Shown here in pieces: positions 19,905-26,073 of a DNA stretch of 40,762 bases. Origin of the DNA: a virus; the IMG/VR virus record IMGVR_UViG_3300031877_000318, positions 1 through 40,762 of that record, one strand, 5' to 3'. The notes beneath the pieces are model-generated. The model was given only the letters and a program-made list of their open reading frames with translations, was not told the origin of the DNA and ran no database searches. The stretch's first letter is position 1; each line of letters begins with the position of its first letter. The translations under genes were made by a program, and so were the position numbers.

Positions 19905-20476
19905 ATTTTAGATCAATGACCAAAAAGCAAATCGCTTTTGAAAAGCGACGGCAGGAAAGAGAGCGTTACCCGACGTCATTTTGTTTTTATGACCTTTTGC
20001 GCATGATTCCATTTCTTGGCAGAAAACTTTTCCCTATTCCGGGATTTGCGGCCATTTATTCAATCGCCCGGCGGACAACAAATGTAACGAGCGGACAAGC
20101 TGCGCATACGATATATACCGCAGCAACGGGTCGCGGTGCGATCTTGGAGGCTGGAGTTTTCATGGGTGCGGCGACGGCCAGCACTTATTCGCTGGGCCGT
20201 CCGGCGACGGCAGGTTCAACGCCGACCTCTCCCGTTTTGCTCCAGGCGGAAGATCCTGCATCTCCGGCCGCGACAATCAACAGCGCCCTTGCCTGGACTA
20301 CCTCTCCGACAAGTCCGACTTACGATTTGCGGCGGATTGGGCTTCCTGCGACCATTGGCACAGGCGTGATTTGGACGTTTCCAAGGGGCATTATCATCGC
20401 GATTAGTTCTCAATTTGTCCTTCAGAATTTGGCAACCAATGGCGTAGTCGATTCATATTTTGTGGTGGATGAATGA
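19901..20476 (+). CDS. Virion structural protein candidate (191 aa)
   Basis: The start overlaps the previous stop (ATGA) behind GGGGAAG. The first 40 residues are basic with a hydrophobic patch; from about residue 50 the chain is rich in Ala, Thr and Gly and beta-prone (AATGRGAILEAGVFMGAATA, ITIAISSQFVL-like strands). The end, NLATNGVVDSYFVVDE, looks like a compact beta domain. This form suits a small virion surface or joining protein, but I do not recognise the family. Confidence 0.55.
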   Translation: MNFRSMTKKQIAFEKRRQERERYPTSFCFYDLLRMIPFLGRKLFPIPGFAAIYSIARRTTNVTSGQAAHTIYTAATGRGAILEAGVFMGAATASTYSLGRPATAGSTPTSPVLLQAEDPASPAATINSALAWTTSPTSPTYDLRRIGLPATIGTGVIWTFPRGIIIAISSQFVLQNLATNGVVDSYFVVDE

Positions 20477-20679
20477 TTACTCAAGCTGCTTATTTTACTT
20501 ACTTCCCATCCGGCATTGTCGGCGGAAATGGCGGCTTTGACGATCGCTTTCGATTCCGCCCATCTGGATTAAGTGCTTATACGTCAACGCAAATCCGGCG
20601 TTACCCAACTTGGCCGGATGACGCCCGAGATTTTGGTTTGCGAGACAGTCTTGCCGATAATACGTCGAGGTTGATTTAG
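20473..20679 (+). CDS. Small hypothetical late protein (68 aa)
   Basis: It begins in an ATGA overlap and ends in a one-base overlap with the next gene (TAGTG). The product, MITQAAYFTYFPSGIVGGNG and on, is rich in aromatic residues, Asp and Arg. No family is recognised. The tight coupling on both sides is the main support for it. Confidence 0.5.
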   Translation: MITQAAYFTYFPSGIVGGNGGFDDRFRFRPSGLSAYTSTQIRRYPTWPDDARDFGLRDSLADNTSRLI

Positions 20680-21905
20680 TGAGGCCCTCTCAACTTTTCA
20701 ACACACGATTCGTCTCTGGCGGGCAGACCTTTTACGTCAATGCGGATGCGGTCGCCGTTGGAGTGGCCCTGATTGTCCTGCAGGCCAGCAAAATATTTGC
20801 CTTACAGGCTGTCGGCACAACGACGGTCATTAGATCGATTGCGACATTAAAGACGATGACCGCCATTGGCGTGGCCACCCTCATTAAAAATATCATAGAA
20901 TCCTCCTTTGGCGCAGTGGCTCAAGGAATCGCCGGCCTATCGACGACAAAAATTTATCAAGTCTCATCAGCCGCGGTGGCGGTGGTATCCGCCGGGATGA
21001 CCAAAATAATTAATGCCGTTCGGGCAGGTACCGCCTCGGTCATAGTCGATTTATTGAAGGCGATCGCTATCGTCCGATCGACGCAGGCCACGCCTGTCCC
21101 GGGCAGCAATAGATTGATGGGATTGAAAATAGAGATAACGGCCACCGGTGTAGTAACATCGATAAGGACCATCTATAAAGCCGTGTTCACCGCCGTCGCA
21201 CAAGGGATCGCGGGATCGTCGATCATTAAAAATTTCTTATTTTCGGCCGCCATTGTGGCGACCGGGACAGTAAATTTGATTAAAACCATCGGGCTCAATC
21301 GCGCGATATTAGCTTCGGGGCTGGTGGCTGTATCCAAGACGATTTATGTCATGCGATCGATTCAAGCGATCGGCGTCATGGTGATGAGAAAATCAATAAA
21401 TCTTTTTAGAGAATTTACCGCCGCGGCCGTTCCTAATTTGATTAAGTCGATTACAAAATCCCCGCTGGCCATCACTGCCCAGGGGATAGTCACGGTTTCG
21501 ACGGCAAAGGTTTTTCTTTGCACGATCGCCGTAACTGCAACCGCGGTGGCCGGGTTGACTAAGGTGATCACGATAATTCGGTCCGGCTCCTCCCAAGGAG
21601 TCGCAAGCCTGACAAAACAAATCCAAATAATTCGATCGATGCAGGCGAGTGGAATTCTCTCCTTAATCAAAGCCTGCGCTTTGAATTTTCCGACAACCGC
21701 CATTGGCTCTATAGGATTCAGTAAAAAGATCTTTCTGTCCGCCTCGGCCATTGCCTTGCCGAGAATCCTGATATTCCACGCCAATATCAAGGACCTATCA
21801 ATTAGGGCACAGGCCAGAGGTTTGAATTTCATTTCACGAGCTGCGGAACTGGCAATCAAATCCGCGCGGAAATTTCTCCACCTTTTGGGCAGGCCAGAGC
21901 TATGA
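20679..21905 (+). CDS. Protein of about 19 degenerate 18-20-residue repeats
   Basis: A GTG start overlaps the previous stop; the product has 408 residues. After about 40 residues it is almost wholly made of units of the form A-[TSIQ]-G-x-x-x-[LI]-x-K-x-I-x-x-x-R-S-x-x, for example ASGLVAVSKTIYVMRSIQ, SQGVASLTKQIQIIRSMQ and ATGVVTSIRTIYKAVFTAV. The pattern alternates small, hydrophobic and basic residues, compatible with a beta-solenoid or stacked strands, less so with membrane helices because of the regular Lys/Arg. It is rich in Ile, Ala and Val and poor in acidic residues. Proteins with similar ATGxASLxR-type repeats occur in other tailed phages without known function. It lies between capsid and tail genes. 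Confidence 0.7.
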   Translation: MRPSQLFNTRFVSGGQTFYVNADAVAVGVALIVLQASKIFALQAVGTTTVIRSIATLKTMTAIGVATLIKNIIESSFGAVAQGIAGLSTTKIYQVSSAAVAVVSAGMTKIINAVRAGTASVIVDLLKAIAIVRSTQATPVPGSNRLMGLKIEITATGVVTSIRTIYKAVFTAVAQGIAGSSIIKNFLFSAAIVATGTVNLIKTIGLNRAILASGLVAVSKTIYVMRSIQAIGVMVMRKSINLFREFTAAAVPNLIKSITKSPLAITAQGIVTVSTAKVFLCTIAVTATAVAGLTKVITIIRSGSSQGVASLTKQIQIIRSMQASGILSLIKACALNFPTTAIGSIGFSKKIFLSASAIALPRILIFHANIKDLSIRAQARGLNFISRAAELAIKSARKFLHLLGRPEL

Positions 21906-22246
21906 TCCTCGATTTTGACAAATCTTTTGATAAGCAACCCAGCGAGCAACTGACTATTCGGCTGGAACTGCAAAACATTTATGATTCACTGGTCAAATCG
22001 GGATACGTGTTAAGCAGCGCAGACCTAAAGATATTTAATTCATCGGGGCAGGACGTCACAGAAACGATGCTTTCGGGGGGGATTAGCCTGGATGTGACCC
22101 TGAATTATGTCTATGCTACCATAATCAACGGTACTGATGGGTCTGATTATTTTGGGCGGCTTAAGACAACCTGGACGCTGGCTACACAACCAGATCAAAA
22201 GCCGGAGTCCGATTTTCTGATTAGGGTCCGGCAGAAAGGATTTTAA
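21902..22246 (+). CDS. Hypothetical head-tail region protein (114 aa)
   Basis: It starts in an ATGA overlap with the repeat-protein gene. The product (MILDFDKSFDKQPSEQLTIR, then SGYVLSSADLKIFNSSGQDV and DYFGRLKTTWTLATQPDQKP) looks like an immunoglobulin-like beta sandwich of the kind found in phage joining and accessory proteins. Family is not recognised with certainty. It is part of the continuous late operon. Confidence 0.6.
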   Translation: MILDFDKSFDKQPSEQLTIRLELQNIYDSLVKSGYVLSSADLKIFNSSGQDVTETMLSGGISLDVTLNYVYATIINGTDGSDYFGRLKTTWTLATQPDQKPESDFLIRVRQKGF

Positions 22247-22247
22247 G

Positions 22248-22412
22248 ATGGGAATTAGCGAATGGTTGAAAAAATTTTTTCGAAAAGATCGTAGGATCGC
22301 TTTGGCGGCTGTATCGCAGAAGAAATTAATATTGCAGATGGACGTAACCAGGGCGGATGGGTCGCGGGAAAAATATATTAAGGACGAAAAAGGTTTTAGG
22401 AGGGTGATCTGA
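22248..22412 (+). CDS. Small basic hypothetical protein (54 aa)
   Basis: AAAGGA lies seven bases before the ATG at 22,248. The product begins MGISEWLKKFFRKDRRIALA, an amphipathic basic helix, and continues DVTRADGSREKYIKDEKGFR. It ends in a TGATG overlap with the next gene. Unknown function; coupling and ribosome binding site support it. Confidence 0.55.
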   Translation: MGISEWLKKFFRKDRRIALAAVSQKKLILQMDVTRADGSREKYIKDEKGFRRVI

Positions 22413-22621
22413 TGAAAATGAGAATTGGAACTTACCCGGTGGAAAGGAAATTGTTCGATGAGGATGGCGACCAGGTCGGATCGAAAGCTGATGAGGATTT
22501 TTTATTTGCCTTCGAGGTGACCAAAAAGGAATTTAAAAAAATTTTTGGCGAGACCAAGGCCGAAGAGCTCAACCCGCGAGAGGTTTTGGCCGGGATCCTC
22601 GACAATTGGCAGAAGGGATAA
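22412..22621 (+). CDS. Small hypothetical late protein (69 aa)
   Basis: AGGAGGG lies before the ATG that overlaps the preceding stop. The product (MKMRIGTYPVERKLFDEDGD and on) is charged, with a predicted helical C-terminus (EEFKKIFGETKAEELN-like). No family is recognised. It lies in the joining region between capsid and tail genes. Confidence 0.5.
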   Translation: MKMRIGTYPVERKLFDEDGDQVGSKADEDFLFAFEVTKKEFKKIFGETKAEELNPREVLAGILDNWQKG

Positions 22622-22624
22622 TCA

Positions 22625-22984
22625 ATGGCGAACGTTTATACCCAAAAGGGCGAAGAATACGTGGAGGACTGGATCGATGGAACATTGACTCCTGGCAATC
22701 ACTATATCGGGGCCGGGACCGGCGCCGGATCTTTCTCGAAAGCTTCTAATGCGCTCTTCATCGAGGTCAGCGAAGCCAGGGTGTTGGCGAGCAAAAGCCA
22801 GCCAGCCAGCGATAAAAATCAATGGCAGGCGACGCAGACGTATACGGGAACAAAAACGATCACAAATGCCGGGGTCCTTACGTTGATCACCGGCGGAGAT
22901 CTCCTCGTGGCCGCCGATGGTCTTTCCATTGGGGTCAATAACGGCGATTCCATTCAGTACACTTTTACTTTGGAGCAAACGTAA
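22625..22984 (+). CDS. Conserved phage structural protein (119 aa)
   Basis: The product contains GNHYIGAGTGAGSFSKASNA, VSEARVLASKSQPASDKNQW and TKTITNAGVLTLITGGDLLV, then INNGDSIQYTF-like strands. This YIGxGTGAG...E.RV...ITNAGV...NNGDSIQ outline is one I associate with small beta-rich virion proteins of siphophages, sometimes linked to fibres. Assignment to a named family is uncertain. It starts four bases after the preceding gene. Confidence 0.6.
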   Translation: MANVYTQKGEEYVEDWIDGTLTPGNHYIGAGTGAGSFSKASNALFIEVSEARVLASKSQPASDKNQWQATQTYTGTKTITNAGVLTLITGGDLLVAADGLSIGVNNGDSIQYTFTLEQT

Positions 22985-23440
22985 TTGGCCTACTGTAACC
23001 TCACCGGTATCAAGAAAAAAATACCCGAGGCGACGATCGCCCAGCTCACGGATGACGTGAATGGGGCCATCATCGATGAGGCGAAGGTCAGCGAGGCGAT
23101 CGCCCAGGCGGACAAGCGAATCGATGCCAAGCTAGGCAAGGTTTATTCCGTTCCTTTTTCTCCCCCGATCCCAGGCATCGTTGTAGAGATCTCGGAAGAT
23201 ATATCGATCTACAATTTATTCTCTCGCCGGTTAGGGGAAATACCTGAGACGCAAAAAGATCGATTTAGGGACGCAGACCGGCTATTGGATGGAATCGCTG
23301 ATGGCAAGGTATCGATTGGCGAAGCCACGGAACCCCCCGGGGAGACCGATCAGATCAAGTTCAGTACCTCGCCGGAAGACCGAATATTTTCATCTGGCAA
23401 AAAGAGCGACGGCAGTAGCGGGTCGCTGGATAATTATTGA
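22985..23440 (+). CDS. DUF1320 / Mu gp36-like head-tail joining protein
   Basis: The frame starts at a TTG directly after the previous stop, with GGAG ten bases before. The 151-residue product begins MAYCNLTGIKKKIPEATIAQ and contains SEAIAQADKRIDAKLGKVYS and VEISEDISIYNLFSRRLGEI, the typical DUF1320 outline of Mu gp36. Members act as head-to-tail connector components. The acidic C-terminal tail (DQIKFSTSPEDRIFSSGKKS) is also common. It is followed by its usual partner, the gp37-like gene. Confidence 0.85.
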   Translation: MAYCNLTGIKKKIPEATIAQLTDDVNGAIIDEAKVSEAIAQADKRIDAKLGKVYSVPFSPPIPGIVVEISEDISIYNLFSRRLGEIPETQKDRFRDADRLLDGIADGKVSIGEATEPPGETDQIKFSTSPEDRIFSSGKKSDGSSGSLDNY

Positions 23441-23441
23441 G

Positions 23442-23882
23442 ATGGCTTACACCATCATTCAGGTCGAAGATAAATTAGTGGCCGTCATGAAGGCGGATGC
23501 TGGCCTTTCGGCGGCTTGCAAGACTATCGATTCTTTTAGTGGCGAGGCGGCGGACTTGGTGGATCAAATTGAACAGATGACTGCGCTTCTCCCCGCAGTC
23601 TGGGCGGTTTTTGGCGGATCGATTTTTACCGAATCCGCTAATCGATCTTTCGACGATGAAATGAGATTTATCATACTGGTGGCGGCCCAAAATCTTAGGT
23701 CCAGAGCCGCGGCCGCGCATGGGGTATATGAGATTTTGGAGTTGCTTAAGGGTCTTCTTACAAATAATAATCTGGGATTTAATATCGAGCCGCTGCATCC
23801 GATCTCGATCGATCCGATTGCCGTTACCAATCGCCTGGCAATTTATGGGGTTACCTTCAAAACACTTTTTTCGCTCGATTAA
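23442..23882 (+). CDS. DUF1834 / Mu gp37-like tail terminator-type protein
   Basis: The ATG at 23,442 lies one base after the previous stop; the product has 146 residues. It has the gp37 pattern: MAYTIIQVEDKLVAVMKADA, LPAVWAVFGGSIF, an interior VAAQNLRSRAAAAHGVYEIL and the C-terminal NRLAIYGVTFKTLFSLD. The family is thought to serve at the head-tail or tail completion step. Order gp36-gp37 is conserved with Mu-like phages. Confidence 0.8.
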   Translation: MAYTIIQVEDKLVAVMKADAGLSAACKTIDSFSGEAADLVDQIEQMTALLPAVWAVFGGSIFTESANRSFDDEMRFIILVAAQNLRSRAAAAHGVYEILELLKGLLTNNNLGFNIEPLHPISIDPIAVTNRLAIYGVTFKTLFSLD

Positions 23883-23903
23883 GTCGGAGACTCGACTCTA
23901 CGA
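23883..23903 (+). repeat. 21-bp GTCGGAGACTCG repeat, single copy at a gene start
   Basis: An exact copy of the 21-mer sits directly after the stop of the gp37-like gene. Its last bases join to give CGAGGAGG, the ribosome binding site of the gene at 23,914. The same 21-mer is tripled inside the protease gene. Confidence 0.95.
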
Positions 23904-23913
23904 GGAGGGCAAA

Positions 23914-24093
23914 ATGTATCGCTTAAAACCAAACGTGCCGGATTTCACGGTGGTTGATGGTAAATTCGCCGGGCGGACTTTTCGCGCGGGCGAACTTTAT
24001 GCGGAGGTGCCGCCAGAAGAGATCCGCCGCTTCGAAAAGGATCCCGAAGAGGCCGAGAAGCGAGAGAAAGGCAAGAAGGAGGATAAATCATGA
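23914..24093 (+). CDS. Small protein at the Mu gp38 position (59 aa)
   Basis: GAGGAGG lies six bases before the ATG and partly belongs to the 21-bp repeat. The product (MYRLKPNVPDFTVVDGKFAG, then FRAGELYAEVPPEEIRRFEK) has an N-terminal beta part and a highly charged tail. Mu gp38/DUF2635 proteins are of this size and place, between gp37 and the tail tube or sheath gene, but sequence likeness is only general. It overlaps the tail tube gene in ATGA. Confidence 0.55.
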   Translation: MYRLKPNVPDFTVVDGKFAGRTFRAGELYAEVPPEEIRRFEKDPEEAEKREKGKKEDKS

Positions 24094-25355
24094 AAAATTA
24101 TCTGGCCGATTATAACTTGCTGGCCGTCTCGGCGAACCTCAAAGAGACCGCCATCAATACGGAGCAGACGCTGGATACCTCCATGCTGGTGGATAAGGGA
24201 GATATTCTTCTTCTCGATCCACGCCGGGAGGATAACCGCGATGAGCTGACCGGGAAAGAGGAACCTGACACGGTCTACGACTTAGGCGCCCTGGCTGGCG
24301 GGACTATGAATTTCAACAAAACCCAGGCACAACATTTCGGGTTTGGCTTGGCCTTTGGTCTAGGAATCGATGCATCCTCAGCCTGGGGGACTGGATACAA
24401 GCACGTAATCACGCCAACGTCAAACATGTCGATCCCTTCTTTTACCGCGGCTATGCGATTGGGATTGACCATTTTCAAAAGGCGGTTTGCCTCTATGCAT
24501 ATCGACACGCTCACCGTGACCTTCGCCAAGGACTCATGGGCCAAGTTGGTTCTGGTCCTAAAAGGGACTGGCAAAAAAACAGACAATATGTATCAGGAGA
24601 ATGTAACCGCCGCCTATAACGCCACGCAGCTCACCCTGGCTGCGAATGGAGTTCAGGGATCGACTGCGGCAGAGCGGCTCGATAATGTCCATCTGGTCCG
24701 GGTCCAGGTGCCCACGACAAGTGAGTGGAAGGATGTTGTTGTGACTGCGGTTTCTGGGGCTACTCCTGCGGTTCTGACGATTGAAGCCCCTGGGGGATCT
24801 TTGGATCAAGTTACTTACCGCATCCTTTATGTGCCCATAGAATCGGGATGGATGTCTTTCCCCTCGAGAGTTTCTGAACCGCCTTTGCGCGTAACGGATC
24901 TGGTCCTGAAAGTTGGCGGGAAATGGAATGGGTCAACATTTTTGGGCGGCCATACGATGGCAGCCGAGATCGATTCCATCGAATACGCGCTCAATAATCA
25001 GATGCTGGTGGACTTCCGGCCCGGTGGTACAGGGGCGTATGCCAATTTCGCGTTGCGCCAGGGACGAATCCAGACGATAAGATTAAACCGCCAGGCGCGG
25101 GATTTCATCATGCAGCAAAGGATTCTGGACAATGAGTATTTCGGGGTCTACATGAAGGCCACGGGCGCCGAATTTGAAACCGGGAAAAATTATTACGTGG
25201 AGATCGTCTTCCCGCGCTGCAATGTGCTCAAAGCTCCTCTCTCAGTGGGCGGGAAAATCCTGGCCGAGGCCGGAGATTTGACCGTATTGCAGGATGATAC
25301 TTATGGCTCTGTGAGGGCTGAGGTGGCGAATAAAGTCGCGGCGTATGCAGGATAA
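24090..25355 (+). CDS. Major tail tube protein of a siphovirus-type tail
   Basis: The 421-residue product starts in an ATGA overlap. Features are the N-terminal LKETAINTEQTLDTSMLVDK, the GLAFGLGIDASSAWGTGYKH segment, and an insertion of Ig-like type (about 190-260) coding for VRVQVPTTSEWKDVVVTAVS. The C-terminal part (GKNYYVEIVFPRCNVLKAPL, VLQDDTYGSVRAEV) resembles the closing strands of tail tube proteins. No sheath gene is present, so the tail is non-contractile. It forms the hollow tube assembled around the tape measure. Confidence 0.75.
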   Translation: MKNYLADYNLLAVSANLKETAINTEQTLDTSMLVDKGDILLLDPRREDNRDELTGKEEPDTVYDLGALAGGTMNFNKTQAQHFGFGLAFGLGIDASSAWGTGYKHVITPTSNMSIPSFTAAMRLGLTIFKRRFASMHIDTLTVTFAKDSWAKLVLVLKGTGKKTDNMYQENVTAAYNATQLTLAANGVQGSTAAERLDNVHLVRVQVPTTSEWKDVVVTAVSGATPAVLTIEAPGGSLDQVTYRILYVPIESGWMSFPSRVSEPPLRVTDLVLKVGGKWNGSTFLGGHTMAAEIDSIEYALNNQMLVDFRPGGTGAYANFALRQGRIQTIRLNRQARDFIMQQRILDNEYFGVYMKATGAEFETGKNYYVEIVFPRCNVLKAPLSVGGKILAEAGDLTVLQDDTYGSVRAEVANKVAAYAG

Positions 25356-25356
25356 T

Positions 25357-25420
25357 CGGGAAATCAGGAGATCAGGGGATCAGGACATCAGGAGATCAGG
25401 GAATCAGGAAAGCAGAAAGG
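25357..25420 (+). repeat. GATCAGG repeat block 3
   Basis: About six degenerate GGAGATCAG/GGGATCAG units fill the gap after the tail tube gene. The block ends in AGAAAGGCGAGAAATGA, supplying the ribosome binding site and start codon of the chaperone gene at 25,427. This matches the tail of block 1 at 15 of 17 bases. Confidence 0.9.
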
Positions 25421-25426
25421 CGAGAA

Positions 25427-25900
25427 ATGAAGGAATATCAAATTGGCGAGAAGACCTTTATTCAAAAGCCCCTTGTCCTGGGGCAATTGATGCAGATCAT
25501 TGACTTGCTGGCAGGATTGCAAATCCCTTCCCATATTACGATCCCTGGCATCATTGCCCTCTTGCAGGATCGTCTACCTCGAGCAATGGCCATCATCCTA
25601 TGCGAGCCAGGACAAAAACTAAAGGAAAAGGATCTGGATTCTTTGACGGATTTCATGGCCGGAAAATGCGATCTTTCGACCACTCTGGAGGTAGTGGAAA
25701 ATTTTTTCGGTCTGAACAATTTGCCCTCCATCTTAGAGAAATTGGCTCAGATGAGCCAGACGGTCAAACGGCTAGTCATTGGATTGAAGAGCTCTGCGTT
25801 ATCCTCTGCGGAGGAGATATCACACGACGAGACGAAATCCTCTGGGGATACACCTTCAGAGAATGCGAGCCCTATTTTAAACACCGAGAACGTGATGTAA
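25427..25900 (+). CDS. Tail assembly chaperone, short form (G-like)
   Basis: The 157-residue product (MKEYQIGEKTFIQKPLVLGQ and on) is helical with a low-complexity Ser/Glu-rich C-terminus. It sits between tail tube and tape measure genes, the fixed place of the G/GT chaperone pair of siphophages. The chaperone coats the tape measure before tube assembly. Six codons before its stop is an in-frame T TTA AAC slippery heptamer leading to a longer -1 product. The start and ribosome binding site come from the tail of the GATCAGG repeat block. Confidence 0.8.
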   Translation: MKEYQIGEKTFIQKPLVLGQLMQIIDLLAGLQIPSHITIPGIIALLQDRLPRAMAIILCEPGQKLKEKDLDSLTDFMAGKCDLSTTLEVVENFFGLNNLPSILEKLAQMSQTVKRLVIGLKSSALSSAEEISHDETKSSGDTPSENASPILNTENVM

Positions 25901-26043
25901 TTTTCCGGGAAGCTGTGCTGGCATTTATGGGAGTGCACGCAGAGAACGAATGCAGGTCCGGAGAAAAGGAAAAATGCCGGGTCCAATTCGGCGAATATCT
26001 CGAGTGGGCGTGTAAGACATGCGAGAAAAAAACAAGAGAATAA
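25427..26043 (+). CDS. Tail assembly chaperone, -1 frameshift product (GT-like)
   Basis: If ribosomes slip back one base at 25,876-25,882, the first 152 residues of the short form continue into HRERDVIFREAVLAFMGVHA and on for 53 residues, ending at TAA 26,043. The extension contains five cysteines (ENECRSGEKEKCRV, EWACKTCEKK). The extension frame has no convincing start of its own and lies in the -1 frame, as required. Lambda gpG/gpGT and most siphophages use such a fusion, whose T part binds the tail tube protein. The protein is coded by 25,427-25,882 joined to 25,882-26,043. Confidence 0.75.
25876..25882 (+). promoter_or_regulatory. Programmed -1 ribosomal frameshift site T TTA AAC
   Basis: TTTAAAC lies exactly in the X XXY YYZ register of the chaperone frame (codons ATT TTA AAC). 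A six-codon run to the zero-frame stop follows, and the -1 frame is open to 26,043. The heptamer is among the most efficient -1 slippery sequences known. I see no obvious strong pseudoknot downstream. Confidence 0.8.
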
Positions 26044-26073
26044 GTTTCATACGACTTATAGGACATATCGTTC

